This document shows positions 9,885 to 23,300 of a stretch of 64,000 nt of DNA, piece by piece. The notes under the pieces are model-generated. The model saw nothing but the letters and a program-made list of their open reading frames with translations, was not told the DNA's origin and did no database searches. A program made the translations under genes and the position numbers. Source of the DNA: Omphiscola glabra. Lineage: Eukaryota; Mollusca; Gastropoda; Lymnaeidae. How positions within the stretch are numbered: position 1 is the first letter of the stretch; every line of letters begins with the position of its first letter. The stretch lies in assembly GCA_964017045.1 (NCBI GenBank), contig OZ024794.1, positions 49,481,013 to 49,545,012 of the forward strand, written 5' to 3'.

Positions 9885-12740
9885 CAGGAGTTGCGTAATT
9901 TTAATGGCGTTGATGTCATACCGTCTACTGGACTCCATCTCAGGGTTTGAGTTCAGAGTTTTCCTTCTCTCGGAATGATTTTATAAGTTGTATGAGTTGC
10001 TATCAAAAGTTAACGAGTGTCATGCATTCAGGGTGCTGGGGATGCTTTCCCCGAGGAAAGTGTAATTATGAACTATGAAACTGTTATAAAAGTGTAGTAG
10101 ATACATTATGTTAATATTGTATAACAGTTTAATATATCTTAAAGCATTACTAGCTGAGTCCTCTAGTTTTTGAATGGCATTTCTTACCATCCAAACCTTT
10201 TCATTATATGATAGAACGTCATTTTCGGCCTACTTCGGGCTTTTTTTTTTATCGTGGAGGGTGACTTCAAAAATCATAGCCCGCCGAGTGGAACTTACCC
10301 TAGCTACGCCACTCGGCGACTAGATCCACCTACGCCCAACATAAACTAAATTCATTTTTAGTCGAGAGTATGCTTTAGATCCCAGCTAAATTTTTTCCCC
10401 TGAATCTATGTAGCCCAACTATATATAGTTCCAAAATAGGAAAGTAATACATTTTTCAGTCAAGAAAATCAAAGCATCTTATTTACTAACATCCAAGGGG
10501 GTTTTCAATTTGTTTTTTTTTTAAAAGTTGCCAACACTGTCATTTTGGGTAGGGTATTGGGGCATAAAATAAGGGCGCCGATGGCTACCAAGCTAAAATT
10601 GTTAGGGGTTTTGGGAAGATGCAACCCCTCCCCAGAAAATGTATTAATACATTTTAAAATAAAGGCGTTCAGTTTGGCGTATACCTGATAATCAGTATAA
10701 CATTCAGAAAATTTGATCCAGGGAGGGGATATTTAAGGCGTGGGGGGGGGCAGGGCATCTATCAGCAAGAAAATAAGTCATTTTGGCACCCGGTGCCGTA
10801 CATAACCTGAAACAACTGTGGTTGTGGTGCAACCAAAAGTATTCTTTTTATTCAACTGTCAACCCCACTTCCCCCCAAAATGCCTGAAATCAACACTGGT
10901 AGCAAACGATAATATTTTTTTTAAAATCCTTATATGTGAGCAATGAGAAGTAGTGGTGTGGTTTATAATAGGGATCGGTCTACACTTTGAACAATAATAC
11001 GGTATTTAGAATTGAATACTGTACAGGTAGGCTATCTAGAGTTGTCTAAAATTTTATCGAATCATCAAATATATTGAGCTTAGCGATATTTCATTGGTTG
11101 CACTATTTCACAATTTTATTAGAAGAGTTATAAAAATGACACTTTAGCACTTGAGAGATGCCAGAACGGAACACAGTAGGGGACTAAATAACTGACGTCA
11201 GATATGTAATTAAAAAAAAGTGGTTGGTTGGGGGGGGGGGGGCTACGAATTTGTGACGATGTGTTACTCAGTTGTTTAATTTTATTTTTGTTGCAATTGT
11301 ATGACGATTTTGGGGGGGGGGGAGGCCCAAATAGTGTGACGTCATTTATCAAATAATCCCCCCCCCCCCCAAAAAAAAAAATTAATAAAATAATAATAAT
11401 AAAAAATAATAATTGTTCTATGGAACTTTGAAAATTATTTGAAATATTTACATACATTTTGCTGGCGGTGTGCTGAGGTTAACTTAAATAAGAATTAACC
11501 CTTGACTCCTCATGAGGCCAGTTCAAGGTATCCGGAGTATATTTTTTCGGTGCCAATTCCCACTTTACTTTCACCTATCTTTTTATTCAACTGTTAACAC
11601 CTTTGAACCGTGTTAGTGTTAGGGATTCTACAGATAAGGTTGCAGGGTTACCGAAGAACGTAAAATTATTTCCTCAGGGTAGCGATAAGAATGAGCTATT
11701 GCCACTATTGGCTATTTTAAAGTATAACTTCATGTCGTATAATATGATCGCATGTATTTGCAGGCACTATGTTCGTCGTAAAATGTTGACCCTACTACTG
11801 CTACTAACAGACACAGAAGTTTAAACTGAAAGGATTACAGGTACAAAAATAAAAAAAATAATAAAAAAGCAAAAAAACTGGGTAATTGTGAGTAATCTTA
11901 GCGCAAGAAATGGTCAGCTTGTTGTTCAATATCGTTTTCTCGTAATTTAAAGTAATTATTTCACTTGCTGCGATACTAAATTAAAACAACGAAAGCTTCA
12001 TACGTAGATATCTATTAATATAATTTCGAAAAGATGCCGTTAACAGTGAATTACAAATACATAGTTATTTAAAAAAATTATTAGTATTATTATATTTAAA
12101 TTTTGTTACATATATGGAGTAATGACGCACTTTGTTACAACCTGAACAAAAGACTTGAACAGTCATCATACATGATGTTAATCCAGTAAGAATAGCGTGG
12201 ATCCTTGTGAAAACTGTGTCAACTCTGAACATCTAGAACTTGAATAACGTTATTTTTTATTATTTTTTGGGGGGGGGGGGGGGGGAGAGAAAGTTTGGTT
12301 GGAAGGGGGGGGGGGGTAATACAAAAATGAAGAGACAGTTTGGGGCAACCCGCGGCGTCTTTTCGCCAAATTTACGGGAGTTTGATTTTTGGTCGTTGGT
12401 TGTAAAAATTATAATGGATATTGCTCAAATGTAGCTGATCTAATTATTTTGAGTGACATATGCATAGACTACCTGTTTTTAAACCCAATATATGTGGGCA
12501 AAAAGTAAAGTTACTTTGAACCTTTTATTTACATTACATATTTGTTAAAAATCCGTGGACCATATATACTTTGCCTAGTCATTTCATATTTTGTAATTCA
12601 TATTTATATATATGACAAATTTACTTTTTGGTTATGATTAAATTATAAATTATACTGTTTGTTTTGTTATTCACTTTGGAGTATTTACTGAAAATTGTTG
12701 TCTCATGGCCAGAAATTTAAACAAACAAAATATACTAACT
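9885..12740. other. Intergenic, repeat debris and poly-G/poly-C runs
   Basis: No gene recognised. The stretch holds a stray CAGTGGCGTAGC-type end near 10300-10320 and unusually long G or C runs (near 10741, 11230, 11320, 11360, 12270 and 12306). Open frames here are short and without motifs. Confidence 0.5.
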
Positions 12741-12955
12741 CAGGCCTGCACAACGCAAAATCTAATGCGGGCCGTAATACTTTATGCAAAACCTGTGCGG
12801 GCCAAACAAAAATAGGACAGGACTTGTACGGGCCAAAATAAAATAGGACGGGGGGAAAGCTATTAAGAAAATAATAAGAATCAAGAATATTTCGTAACTT
12901 CGCGGGGTGCTGGCGGGCCGCATGTGGCCCGCGGGTCGTATGTTGTGCAGGCCTG
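12741..12955. mobile_element. hAT-like MITE with CAGGCCTGCACAAC inverted termini, copy 1
   Basis: The left end CAGGCCTGCACAAC is the exact reverse complement of the right end GTTGTGCAGGCCTG. Inside are repeated GCGGGCC blocks and CGGGCCGCATGTGGCCCGCGG. No clear target duplication remains. A decayed copy is at 47705-47863. Confidence 0.8.
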
Positions 12956-14130
12956 CTCTATTTCCTATTAACTGAGGCTTCTTAACAAAGTTGGCACTTG
13001 CTACGAATATTTGTGTGCGATTCCCCAGAGTGACGTAGCGCGGAAGCTGTCAGTGCACACATTTTCAAGGGCTCAAACTTTCATCACGTTAATTAATTTT
13101 TTTTTCGACCACTCTCCCATCGGCCATCGTCACAAAATTTAGAACCCTTATAATACATCATCGCGAATTTGTCACACCTCCCCCCCCCCCCCCCTCGAAA
13201 GCCCACCCTCTTTGATGCGTGGCGATTTTGTGTGTAAAGGATTCAGCACTGGACTAGGGCTAATGAATGTGAACGGAACACCGATTATGGGGTCGGGGGG
13301 CATCATAACTCGCCTTGTCCCATGCACTGGCAACCCACACTACGCCACTGACCCACTTCAACCCCACCATAGCAGAATCCCCACACCATATAAGCCAGTA
13401 GTGTAAAGCATGGGCCTATACCAAAGAAAGCGTTTTATTTTTGTTTGTTTTTTAATTCAAGAGATGTCCCCAGTTTTAAAAGTCTTGCCATAGCGGCCAG
13501 CCTATTTTTGCGAGCAGCTGGCCCCTGTAGGCGTCTAGAAACAGAATCGTAGCTAGAGTATTTGGTGCCCGTGGTCAAGATTCATTTTGAAGAGCCTCCC
13601 TTTCTTTTTTAACCCCCAAATCCATTATTTTCATCTGTAAAATAATATCAAGGCACATTTTGGCGCCCCTAACTAGTCAGGCAACTGGGGACTAATTTTA
13701 CCCCTGCCCCCCCCCCTTAGATATGCCTCTGTCTAAAAACTTACAGATCGATTTTTGTGCGTAGAAAATGACATACGTTTGTAAAGCCCACAAAACATAA
13801 ACAATAACAACAGCGTAAATATAAGAGTCACGTTATAAAACCCCGTGAATGGAGAAGCCAAATGTGTCGAATCCACCGACCCAATGACTTTTTTATTATT
13901 ATTTAGACACATCTAGGGATCATAATCATGGTCAGGGCTGTGTGAAGGGGTCACTCGCCCCAGGAAGCCAACACCAGGGGACGATTATAGTGAATTCAAC
14001 GATAACATGCCATGCACTTAACTAAGACAAAGGTCGCCATGAGTTTGGCATTCTATACAAGGCTCTAATTATAGCTTAAAATCCATCAATAAATTATGAA
14101 AAAAGCAAATGTTTTTAACTATTTTTTTCT
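12956..14130. other. Intergenic, no gene recognised
   Basis: Moderately GC-richer repeat debris with a CACGCCACTG-like end at about 13345 and poly-C runs near 13180 and 13710. No supported coding exon. Confidence 0.45.
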
Positions 14131-14355
14131 AACGGTTACCGGAAATTTGATCGAAAGAAATTTCGTCGACAGAAAATTGATCGACGGAAATTTGATCGAA
14201 CGGAAATTTGGTCGAATCTTTTTTTCAGTTCACACTTTAAAATTTTCGTCGAATTTCTTCTTGAACGCATTAAACTGTATAGTAAAACAAAATACATTTC
14301 CGTCGATCAATTTTCCGTCGACGAAATTTCTTTCGAGCCAATTTCCGGATACGTT
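14131..14355. mobile_element. Inverted-repeat MITE (TTTCGTCGAC family), copy 2, uninterrupted
   Basis: Left arm AACGGTTACCGGAAATTTGA..GAAAGAAATTTCGTCGAC. The right arm reverse complement is AACGTATCCGGAAATTGG..GAAAGAAATTTCGTCGAC. It shares both arms and the central ACTGTATAGTAAAACAAAAT block (inverted) with the copy at 9156-9639, but has no SPIN-like insertion. Confidence 0.8.
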
Positions 14356-16020
14356 TTCTAACAAGCGGTTCGTTTCGAACACAAAAAAGGAATGTTAATG
14401 CATGTAGGCATATATGTCTTACTATCAGTGGCGTAGCAAAAGGGTGCGGGGGGGGGGTGCGGACCGCACCGAGTGACACCATCCCATGGGGTGACACCAT
14501 CCCACGGGGTGACACCAAATGGAAACAAAATTTACAGAGCACAAACTGCTCGGTCTCATCGAATTTCATTATAGGGAAAACGATCATAATTAAATTTTTC
14601 AAACATAACCAGTCCAAATGCGTGCTTTATTTAGAATTCAAGCATGATGCGTTTAAAATGAGGTGACCATACAAATTAGATAGGTCATAAAAACAACATT
14701 GCTGAATGATAATTCCTAGAATCTCTTCCAATACTTTTCAAAATAAAGTTACTAGAGCAGAGGTTTCCCAAGGCCCCAGTCCATTAAAATGGATTTGCGA
14801 AGGAATTTAGTAGGGGTCACCTGCTTAAACTAAAAGAAGTAGTGTTTTTAAAGAGTTTCTTTTTAATAGTGTCATTAAAGGTTGAGTTACAATTTCAATC
14901 ACGGCATTAAATATGTCGCCAATTACGTTATACTGGAAAAGTAAGTTTTAAGATATTTTCATTTCTAATAATTTACCCAATACCCCCCCCCCCCCAACCC
15001 TAAATGTTGTGGTCGGGGCAGTTTGCTTCTCTATGAATGTTGTCGTGACTTGACAACGCTTGAAATTATGAGTAGTGTAGGCCTACTTGCCTACTGGTCT
15101 ACTTGCTTACTTGCCTACTGGCCTACTTTCCTACTGGCCTACTTGAGCTACTGAGCTTAGTTATTCTTTGCGGTTAACTAGATTTTACAGTTCTAGGCTT
15201 ATTGCGACAATTTGTGACAATCCGTCACTTGCTGAAATTTAAAAAAAAAGAAGAAAATTACACACTAAAAATGTACAGTGTACTGTTTACTAAAAATCGT
15301 GCGGGATCCGATCCCAGGATCTCGGGATCCATGGCGATCCCATATAGCCTAGATCCCATATAACCTAGAACCCTTATAATCATATAACCTAGATTTCTTA
15401 TAAATTATATGAAATAGTGGCATCTTCGTCCAGTTGCAATATTTCTTTCCCTGGGAAAAAAGGGGATGGGTAGCAAAATATGGGCTCACCCGGCCCGGGG
15501 GGGGGGGGGCCTCTTATATTAGCTACGCCCATGCCTTGAAATTTAAAGATGTATTTAGGGATTAGCTTGCCTTGCGTAAGTTTAATAGATTATACGTTCG
15601 CCAACGAACTAGATATTAAAAGTTTGAATAGTTTGGTTTGCAGATAAACTTGAAGTAAGCTGAAGAGAGCGCATGATATCCTGAGCTAATCTTGAAGTTT
15701 TGTAAAAATAACAAAAGGCCAATATAATATTCTATTTAATCAGATGTTACTTAACTTAAAGTTAAAAGATTAAAATTAAATGACTTAATGATGACAATGA
15801 ATCATGTTTAATCATTCAAGAGGGCAGGAATGCCACGTCCTCGTCTCATGCTCTGTAAATGTCTGTAATATGAATTACATTAAAAATATAATATTGAATT
15901 AAATATATAAATTAAGACTTAGCTCAAGTGAATTTAAATAAATGGCTGATCTTATGCACCATCAAAACTAAGACCACCGTTGATCGTAATTTACATAGCT
16001 GATAACAACGTCGCCAAATA
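14356..16020. other. Intergenic region with repeat fragments
   Basis: A CAGTGGCGTAGC-type end lies at about 14427-14545, with a GGTGACACCATCCCA short duplication. A CAGAGGTTTCCCAA fragment is at about 14757. Degenerate CCTACTTG repeats are at about 15078-15160. No coding exon recognised. Confidence 0.45.
15078..15160. repeat. Degenerate GCCTACTTGCCTACTG tandem repeat
   Basis: Successive CCTACTTG, CCTACTGG and CTACTTGC blocks run without intervening unique sequence. Confidence 0.7.
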
Positions 16021-16026
16021 GGAACT

Positions 16027-16037
16027 GGGAATTCCCC
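16027..16037. promoter_or_regulatory. Candidate NF-kB (Rel) site with adjacent CRE/AP-1-like TGACGTA
   Basis: GGGAATTCCCC contains the perfect palindrome GGGAATTCCC, which fits the Rel consensus GGGRNYYYCC. TGACGTA follows at 16040. The site lies about 1.3 kb upstream of the receptor start codon in a locally GC-richer patch, and 150 bp before a good splice donor (GAG|GTATGA at 16189/16190) that could end a non-coding first exon. Promoter function is inference. Confidence 0.4.
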
Positions 16038-16706
16038 TCTGACGTAGTACACAATAACACCTGCGGAACAGCTACCGTTTACGTACACGGGGTACCATCA
16101 TCAGGTCGGTACTAAACCATGGCCTAACATCTAGAAATAAACAGACGCGATAACATGTTTAAGTTAAGCCATACACCTAAAAATGAGAGGTATGAGATAA
16201 AAAAGTGGTAATAGTGTTATGTGTTCTTTGAAGTGAGTGATAAATCCTATATTTATATTTTATTTAATATAGTTACCGAAGTTGTATATAGTTAAAATTA
16301 AATTTGAAACACAGTATTAGTACTCACACACTTCACACGAACACAGTCACAGGTGTCACACATTCACATATTCATATATAATCATATGTATAGGAAAAAT
16401 AAATAGTTTAATATAGTAGCTAAGTACCAAGTTGGACCAACTAAAGTAGGGCAGGTGATTTTAACTAACGTCCAATCTAACGGACATATAAGCTAAGCCT
16501 AGTTCTAGTATATCATAGTAGGCTGCACCTATTTATACAGTGACACGGCACAGGTACCAGAATTGAGAGGTTAAGCTTAAAAAACGATTAAAAATATTAT
16601 TGTTGGGTTTGTAAGACCAAGTGAGGTATCAAATGAAAGATAATTTAATGTACTATACGTTTGTAAACTTAATTCTTCATTTTAACTAAAATAAACTAGG
16701 CTACGG

Positions 16707-16730
16707 CTATTGGTAGTTAACTACCAATAG
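16707..16730. repeat. 24-bp perfect palindrome
   Basis: CTATTGGTAGTT is followed directly by its exact reverse complement. It lies about 580 bp before the first coding exon's splice acceptor and contains two inverted CCAAT-type motifs (ATTGG/CCAAT). Confidence 0.8.
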
Positions 16731-17312
16731 ACACTTCCTTATTCCATTAATAAAGTACTATTAAATTTATGTTAAATAATCTGTTTTAAATCTTATGGCA
16801 ATAACTTCAGTCAGATTTGTAAAAGCCTTAGGGTCTTAGCATTTTGAAAAACACTAAAATAAAAATATAAATGTTAGAGACTTTTATGGGTTAGTAAGGC
16901 AAAAATGGGATTTATTTTTTTAGCCTGTTTTGTACCCCCTTTGCCCTTTACAATACTATACCAAAAAAGGTGTAAAGTAAAAATAATTCCCATTAGAAGC
17001 CAAACATTTTTATATATTTTTTCACCCACACATCCCCTTAAAATATGTATAGTACATAAAGGCTGACGAATATGGGATTATAAACATGAAATGTGCTGTT
17101 ATTCTGAAGACAACATATTTCTCACACTGTCATCACATAGGCTACTTAATTCAAGCAGTGATTATACAAAACAAAATTGGCCTGGTGTAGTTTGAATACT
17201 GCCCAAATAATAGAATAAGCTTTAATTAAATATGCTCAATATTTTTCCAATATATTAGAACTGAAGTTATGTAAAATAATGAAACAAGTATACTATTTCT
17301 TCCACAGTAAAT

Positions 17313-17367
17313 ATGTCAAAAATCAGCTGGCTGACATCACACTGTCTTTTACTTGTAACCTTGGCAA
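17313..17367 (+). CDS. Receptor coding exon 1: start codon and signal peptide
   Basis: A strong acceptor (TTCTTCCACAG, ending 17307) precedes a short leader and ATG at 17313. The 18 codons MSKISWLTSHCLLLVTLA have a hydrophobic core (CLLLVTLA). The donor A|GTATAC at 17368 leaves phase 1. The acceptor just before the ATG implies a non-coding upstream exon. Confidence 0.7.
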
Positions 17368-20300
17368 GTATACAGATATTTTAAAATACAATGAGAACAG
17401 AGGTGTTCCACAGATTTATCCTGTGGCTTCTTGAAACATTGTACTTGACGCAGAAATATTATTTATATATTCAAATCTTACCAAATTTTAAAATTATAAC
17501 ATTTTTATTTTTAATCAAGACATCAACATTTTCTCTCATTAAAAACATATGATTTAGAACAAAGTAGAAAAAGTAAGCTATAATATAAGCTTTCAGTTTA
17601 GTTTAGTGTTTCATTTTTTTCTATTTAATATTTTATAATGGTATTTAAAAATCTATTTTATTATAATATATATGTCTATTTTTTTCAAAGTTCATTTCTT
17701 AAAATATTGTTTGTAGTTAAATTTATATTAAAGGTAAACAGTCAGTTCAAATTTTTTTTTCTACTTTGTTCATTCTTTGTGCAAAAAAAAATCTATTTTT
17801 TCATAAAATATAAAATTAATCCTTAGCAAATTATCTTGCTGCCTTTGTGGCAACATTTTTCTACTCACTTGGGATTGGGTAAATCTAAACATGTTGTTGG
17901 TTTCTTACTTGTAAGGTGAACATAATGAACGAAATTATCTTTCTTTTTTTTTTAAAGCTTTTAACGTTAAAAGCATCAGATGTCACAGAGAGAAGCTCCT
18001 TACTATCATGGAAGAAATTTGTTATGAATTTCTCCAAAGGTTATGATGAAAATATAAGAACTTTGATTGTAAGCTGCAAAGATCATTATTATAAAAACAG
18101 AGATGGTAAATGTGAACCTTGTCGATTGTGTGTGCCACCTGAGGTGACACTGCTGTATTGCTCATCCAATAGAGATACAATTTGTAGACAATTAAAATGG
18201 ACAAAATCAGGTACCTATCATTAGTTAACTCACCTTTAGATAATTTTGCACTGTCTATAGTTTTATTCGTTTATAATCGATTTTGGTTATCATTTAGTTA
18301 TAATTTTAAAAAAATCTCCTTACATGTTGGCCAGGGATTTGTATTATTAATCCTTATTGTGGACTATTGGCTACAATTTTTTTTTCATGTCATTACATTT
18401 TGCCTTACATTTTCAAACACATAAAACAAACAGTTTATTAATTTGTTAAGTATGAGATTGATAATTTCAGTTTTGATGATAAAGGAATCATAACGTTTAT
18501 TGAAAATATTACTGCAGCCTTTCAATGCATGTAGCTCTCCATCTGAGTAAATGGAAAGCTGACTTTTCTCTATGTTTCAGACAATTTTCTGGGGTTATTA
18601 GATGAAAGTCTAAAGATCAACTTCAAGATGTTGGTAGGTGAACGTTTAAGTAGAAGTGCTGAGTGAAATTTATTTTGTATCATCTGACTGATGCTAAAAA
18701 TTCATACCGAAATTTCAGATATTTATATTAGTAAGTTTGCTCAACCAACAACTTATTAGTGTAAGTTGTTAAATGAGCAAATTTACAAATATTGTGAATT
18801 ATTTTAAAGAGTAAAGGAATATAGTTTCAATAAATATTAAAAAAAAAATTATAATTAAAGCTTTGATAGTTGAAAGATACATTTTAAAAAATAATCACAA
18901 AAAGTATAATCATGAAAAACTATTTTCTTTTAAGGAGAAGGGTTGTAATCATTTACTTAGGATGATGTCTATTATTGAATTTATTTTGTTTACTTCAATA
19001 TATTCCACATTTTTACTGAATGAAATTTGTGTCTTCATTAATTGTATTAAAACCCTTACTTTTAGTATAAAATACATTGAGGTTTCCAGAAGAAAACTAA
19101 TATTTCTTGTCATGTGGGATTTTCAGGCTAAACAAAGAAGGAAACGCCAAAATGTTGAGCATGATCATAATGTGAGGCGTAAGAATGGAACCAAAAGTTC
19201 TGAATCAACAACAATTGCAGTAACTAGGTACAGAGCTAACTCATAAAAGTAATTAATTGATTAAACTATTTCATTTAACTATTTCATAAGCTAAAAAAAA
19301 TTATATTAAAAATTTGATTGTATTGCCTTGACATAATTTATTATTATTTATTTTTGGCACTGTATTTATATCTCAATGAATGCAAATATCTTCAATGGTA
19401 ATAGTCTTCGAGGCTAGTTAACCCTGCCAGAGTTATGAATAGAAAAGTATTGTGACTCTCTTTCAGTAAAATTTTGTGTTTTGTGAAAGTAATTAGGGCT
19501 TTAAGTCCAAAGAAAGGGGTTTAAGCCCCAAAAAGCATTAGTAATTAATAAATGTTTAAAATGTTAATACTAAAACTTTAAATTTAAAATATTTAGTATA
19601 TGTGGAATAAAAAAGTAATTGTAAACAATCATAAACTATATTAATTTGGGTTTTAACCGTAGCTTCTGCTTATAATTCCTAACGCTTAGTCATCATTGTA
19701 TGCATTAACTTGCAATAGTAAAAAATAATCCTTTAAAGAATAATAAATGATAATTCTAATAAACTAGCTTAAAAGCCCTAACTGTTTCATGCACAGAAGT
19801 TTAAAAAATGTAGTTAACAGAAATAAAATGATTCATAATTCAAAGAAATTAAGTTTAAATTATACATTTTTGATTGTCTCTGACTTGAAAACCTAGAGAT
19901 TTTATTTTTTAATTTGAGATTTTGGTAGGCATTTTAATTAAACATTTTAAAATATATGTTAAATTGACTTTTTGTAAGGAATTTACTGAATTTATCATTT
20001 ATAAGATATACCGGGTAACAATAGTTGTGCTCCTTTAAAAATAGACAGAGCAAAATGAACATATAACTAAATTATACATTTTTCTTTTTAAGATGCTTTG
20101 GCCAAAGTATCTGTATTGACTTTATAATGAATAAGATTAAAAAACATACAAGTTTAGAGGGAAAAGTTGCAAGAAATCTAACTTTTCAGTGCAGATTCAA
20201 AATGTTTAAAAAAATTAGAGCTGTTACAAAATATCATGCTAGATTTGTAGTTTCCAAACTTATATTACAATATCTAAAAAATTCTTGGCACTCCCCTTAT

Positions 20301-23300
20301 TACTTAAAATAACATACTAATTATATTGGAATAAATAAAAATAAAATCTCCCTTCCTTTAAAGTCAGCTTTTATGTACTTGTTGACCACGACCCTCTTGA
20401 GAGTTGCCTGAAAATATGCCAGGGGTCGCTTGAGAATGTTAGAAATTCGATTTTAAAAAATGTTAGTATATTTTTTACATTTTTGTTTTTGCTTTGTTGC
20501 GAAATGATTGTGCCCTAATTATTGACATAAATTTACATGAAAATCATTAAGAAACCTATAAATTATAAAATATTCACAGGTCAATTACTACAGTCAATAA
20601 CCACTCTCAATTTCTTAGAATAACTCTGGCTGTGGGTGGACACAACTTGGAAAATGTTATCATGTAGTCAGGGCACTAAAAATATTGATAACCGCTGCAT
20701 TAAACTAGTAAACTTAACCTAGGGCTCTTCCACCATTTAGTTTCTTTGAAAATTTCGATTTAGACTAATGGGGCTTAGAACTTGAATTTGAATAAAAAAA
20801 ACTATTTTTGGTATATTTTAAAATACATTGTATTCATATAACATTGGACACAGCAATAAACTTATTTTTTTCAGCAGAGCCAAAAATCCGTAAGTATCTA
20901 GAGGCCATAAAATTCGGATGAATCCACTTTTCATGTGATTACTAAGGCTATCTTGACAATTTTTGTATTTGTTCGCCTACCAATTCTAGCATAATAATTA
21001 TATAAAGATTTTAACATTGTTTAAAAAAATAAGCACATGACACCGACATAGAGGATTCTAAAATGTGTTTCTTTTTTTCCTTTTATTTTCATATTAACAT
21101 CTGTGTTTCTAATTCATCAATGAAAAATGAAAATCGTATTCTTATTATATATGTAGAATTTTGGCTAAAATAGAATGTATCATTATTTTTAAATGCATGA
21201 TCTTGAAAAGCTAATTACCCATATACATGGCGGTAATGAAAAATTCATACAAATTATACTCTTAGCAGAATTTGAATTTAAAAAAAAAAAAGGCTTTCTT
21301 TCATTGGTTGGAGATATATTTTCACAAATTATTTAAAACTGTATGTTATGCCAAAAATTCATTAAATATTTTGGGCCACATTTTTGAAAAATATAGTATG
21401 ACATAATTTTTACTTTCACTAAAAGATCATTTTGTGTTTTATGGTTTTAAAATAGTTTGAGAATAATATGATTTCACTGATGAATTAAAAACTATTATGT
21501 AAATGACTACAGCACCACTCTTATTTTGTTTAAAATTCATAAAACCAAAGCATGTAACATGATCATAAAGTTGCATTAAGCAGTTAAGGAAGTATTTTGC
21601 CCACTTTGTTAGTTTAAATGTTTTTTTCTGAATTATTGGAATGCATAAGAACCTTTTGAGGAACAACTCCTGTAATCTTTTTTTTGTGTTATTTGTTTTG
21701 AGCTAAATTCCATTACATTCTATAATACATATTGATGCTGGCTATATGCTCAGTTTAAAAAAAGCCTAACTTAATTATTTAAATGTATAGGCAAGTATAT
21801 GGTGTACACCAGAATAGAGACAACTCTATTTTTATAATAACTTTCGATTGGTGCTCTGCTCAGTGTACTCGAAATATGCATTTGTTAACAGTGTATAGGA
21901 AATTTATGCAACAAAATTGAAATATTAGAGTTAGTAGGCTTGTTATCTATCCTCAGTTGTGCACAACTATAAATTTATTGTGTTTGCAATGTCTACCAGA
22001 CTTAAAACTGTTTAATTGTTGTTCAACTTTTGTTTTGTGCATTAATAAAAATGTTACCCCTTTCCTCTCCAACGGCTTCATAAAAGACCCCCCTCAGTCG
22101 AAGAAAATCAGTAAAAAGAAAACAAAACACTAAAAGAAACCTAGCCATTTAATTTTGTGCATGTGTATTAATTGATTTAAAAATTATAAATTTTGATCTA
22201 CTATATCTCTTTCGTACATTAAATAAATTTTTGTTTTACTTTATTTTGCAATTGATAGAAATATATAATATTTAATATACATGTTTTTTTCAGGGGTATT
22301 GAGTTACCTGAAACTGCCAAAGATTCTACAGGTAATTATGTCATTTTCACAAGTTATTAAAAGGATCCAAGAAAAAATATATAAACAGTCTATTTTAATG
22401 ATTTTGATTATTTCAACTTTTTAAAAATTTTATAAATTTCTATAAGTCTCAATTCCAATACCTTATCTGTATTTAAAAAAAAAATATTCCCATTTTTATT
22501 CGTTATTATATACAATTTTTTAAATGTGAGAGCATTTCATATTGACACTTGAAGTTTAAAAGAATGACTTGTGTGTTTTTCCATCACAGATTCTGTATCA
22601 CCATTATTCCAAGGTGGCTGGTAGAAAGCAGTTATTATTTAAATAAGTCCTTAGAATAACTTAGGTCAGCGTTGGCCCAAACCTGACCCACTACCACTTG
22701 TAACGCACTCTAGCTAAAAACAGTTTTTTAAAATGTTTTTTGATTACTCTTAAAAATTAATAGTTTGTGCTGTGTTGGACCTGTGTGTGGTACTCCCATA
22801 GCTTTTTATACACATACTCCACACAGTTATTATTTGTCAATGCTTCCAGTTATTTGCCAATATGTAGACCCTTCCCACCAGAAGTCAACTGTCCCATTTA
22901 ACCTCATATCATCTTAAATCTACAATTTAAACACCCCCACCAAATTTTTGGCAAACACTAAATTGTACTGAAGTCTAACCATTGAATAGGCTTCAAAAAA
23001 GTATTATTAAATGACATCTAGCAAGGTTAGAAATGCATGCCTATGGTACCAAAAGCATTTCCATTATCCCAGCACACCCTTACCCATTTCATATAATATT
23101 ATCATGTCAAATCCTAAGGTCAATTGTACTAAGGCTTTTTGTTTCAGAAGCTGATGAAAAAATTGAGTGCAATAATTAATAACTTAAGTCACTTTTATTT
23201 TAGAAAAAGGAATAATTTAAAATGTATTTTGCTAAATATTTTTGTTATATTACCAGGTACATCATCATGGGTTTATATTACCATTGGTGTTGGACTGGTT

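Noticed and set aside
9618..9950. Overlapping frames of about 100 codons on both strands
   Set aside because: They lie within GC-rich MITE sequence with poly-G/C runs and have no conserved motif.
17916..17973. Apparent N-terminus (FLFFLKLLTLK) reading into the TNFR exon as a signal peptide
   Set aside because: It starts at GTG or at an ATG just before a poly-T tract that works better as the acceptor's pyrimidine tract. Exon 17313-17367 supplies an ATG and signal peptide in the right phase.
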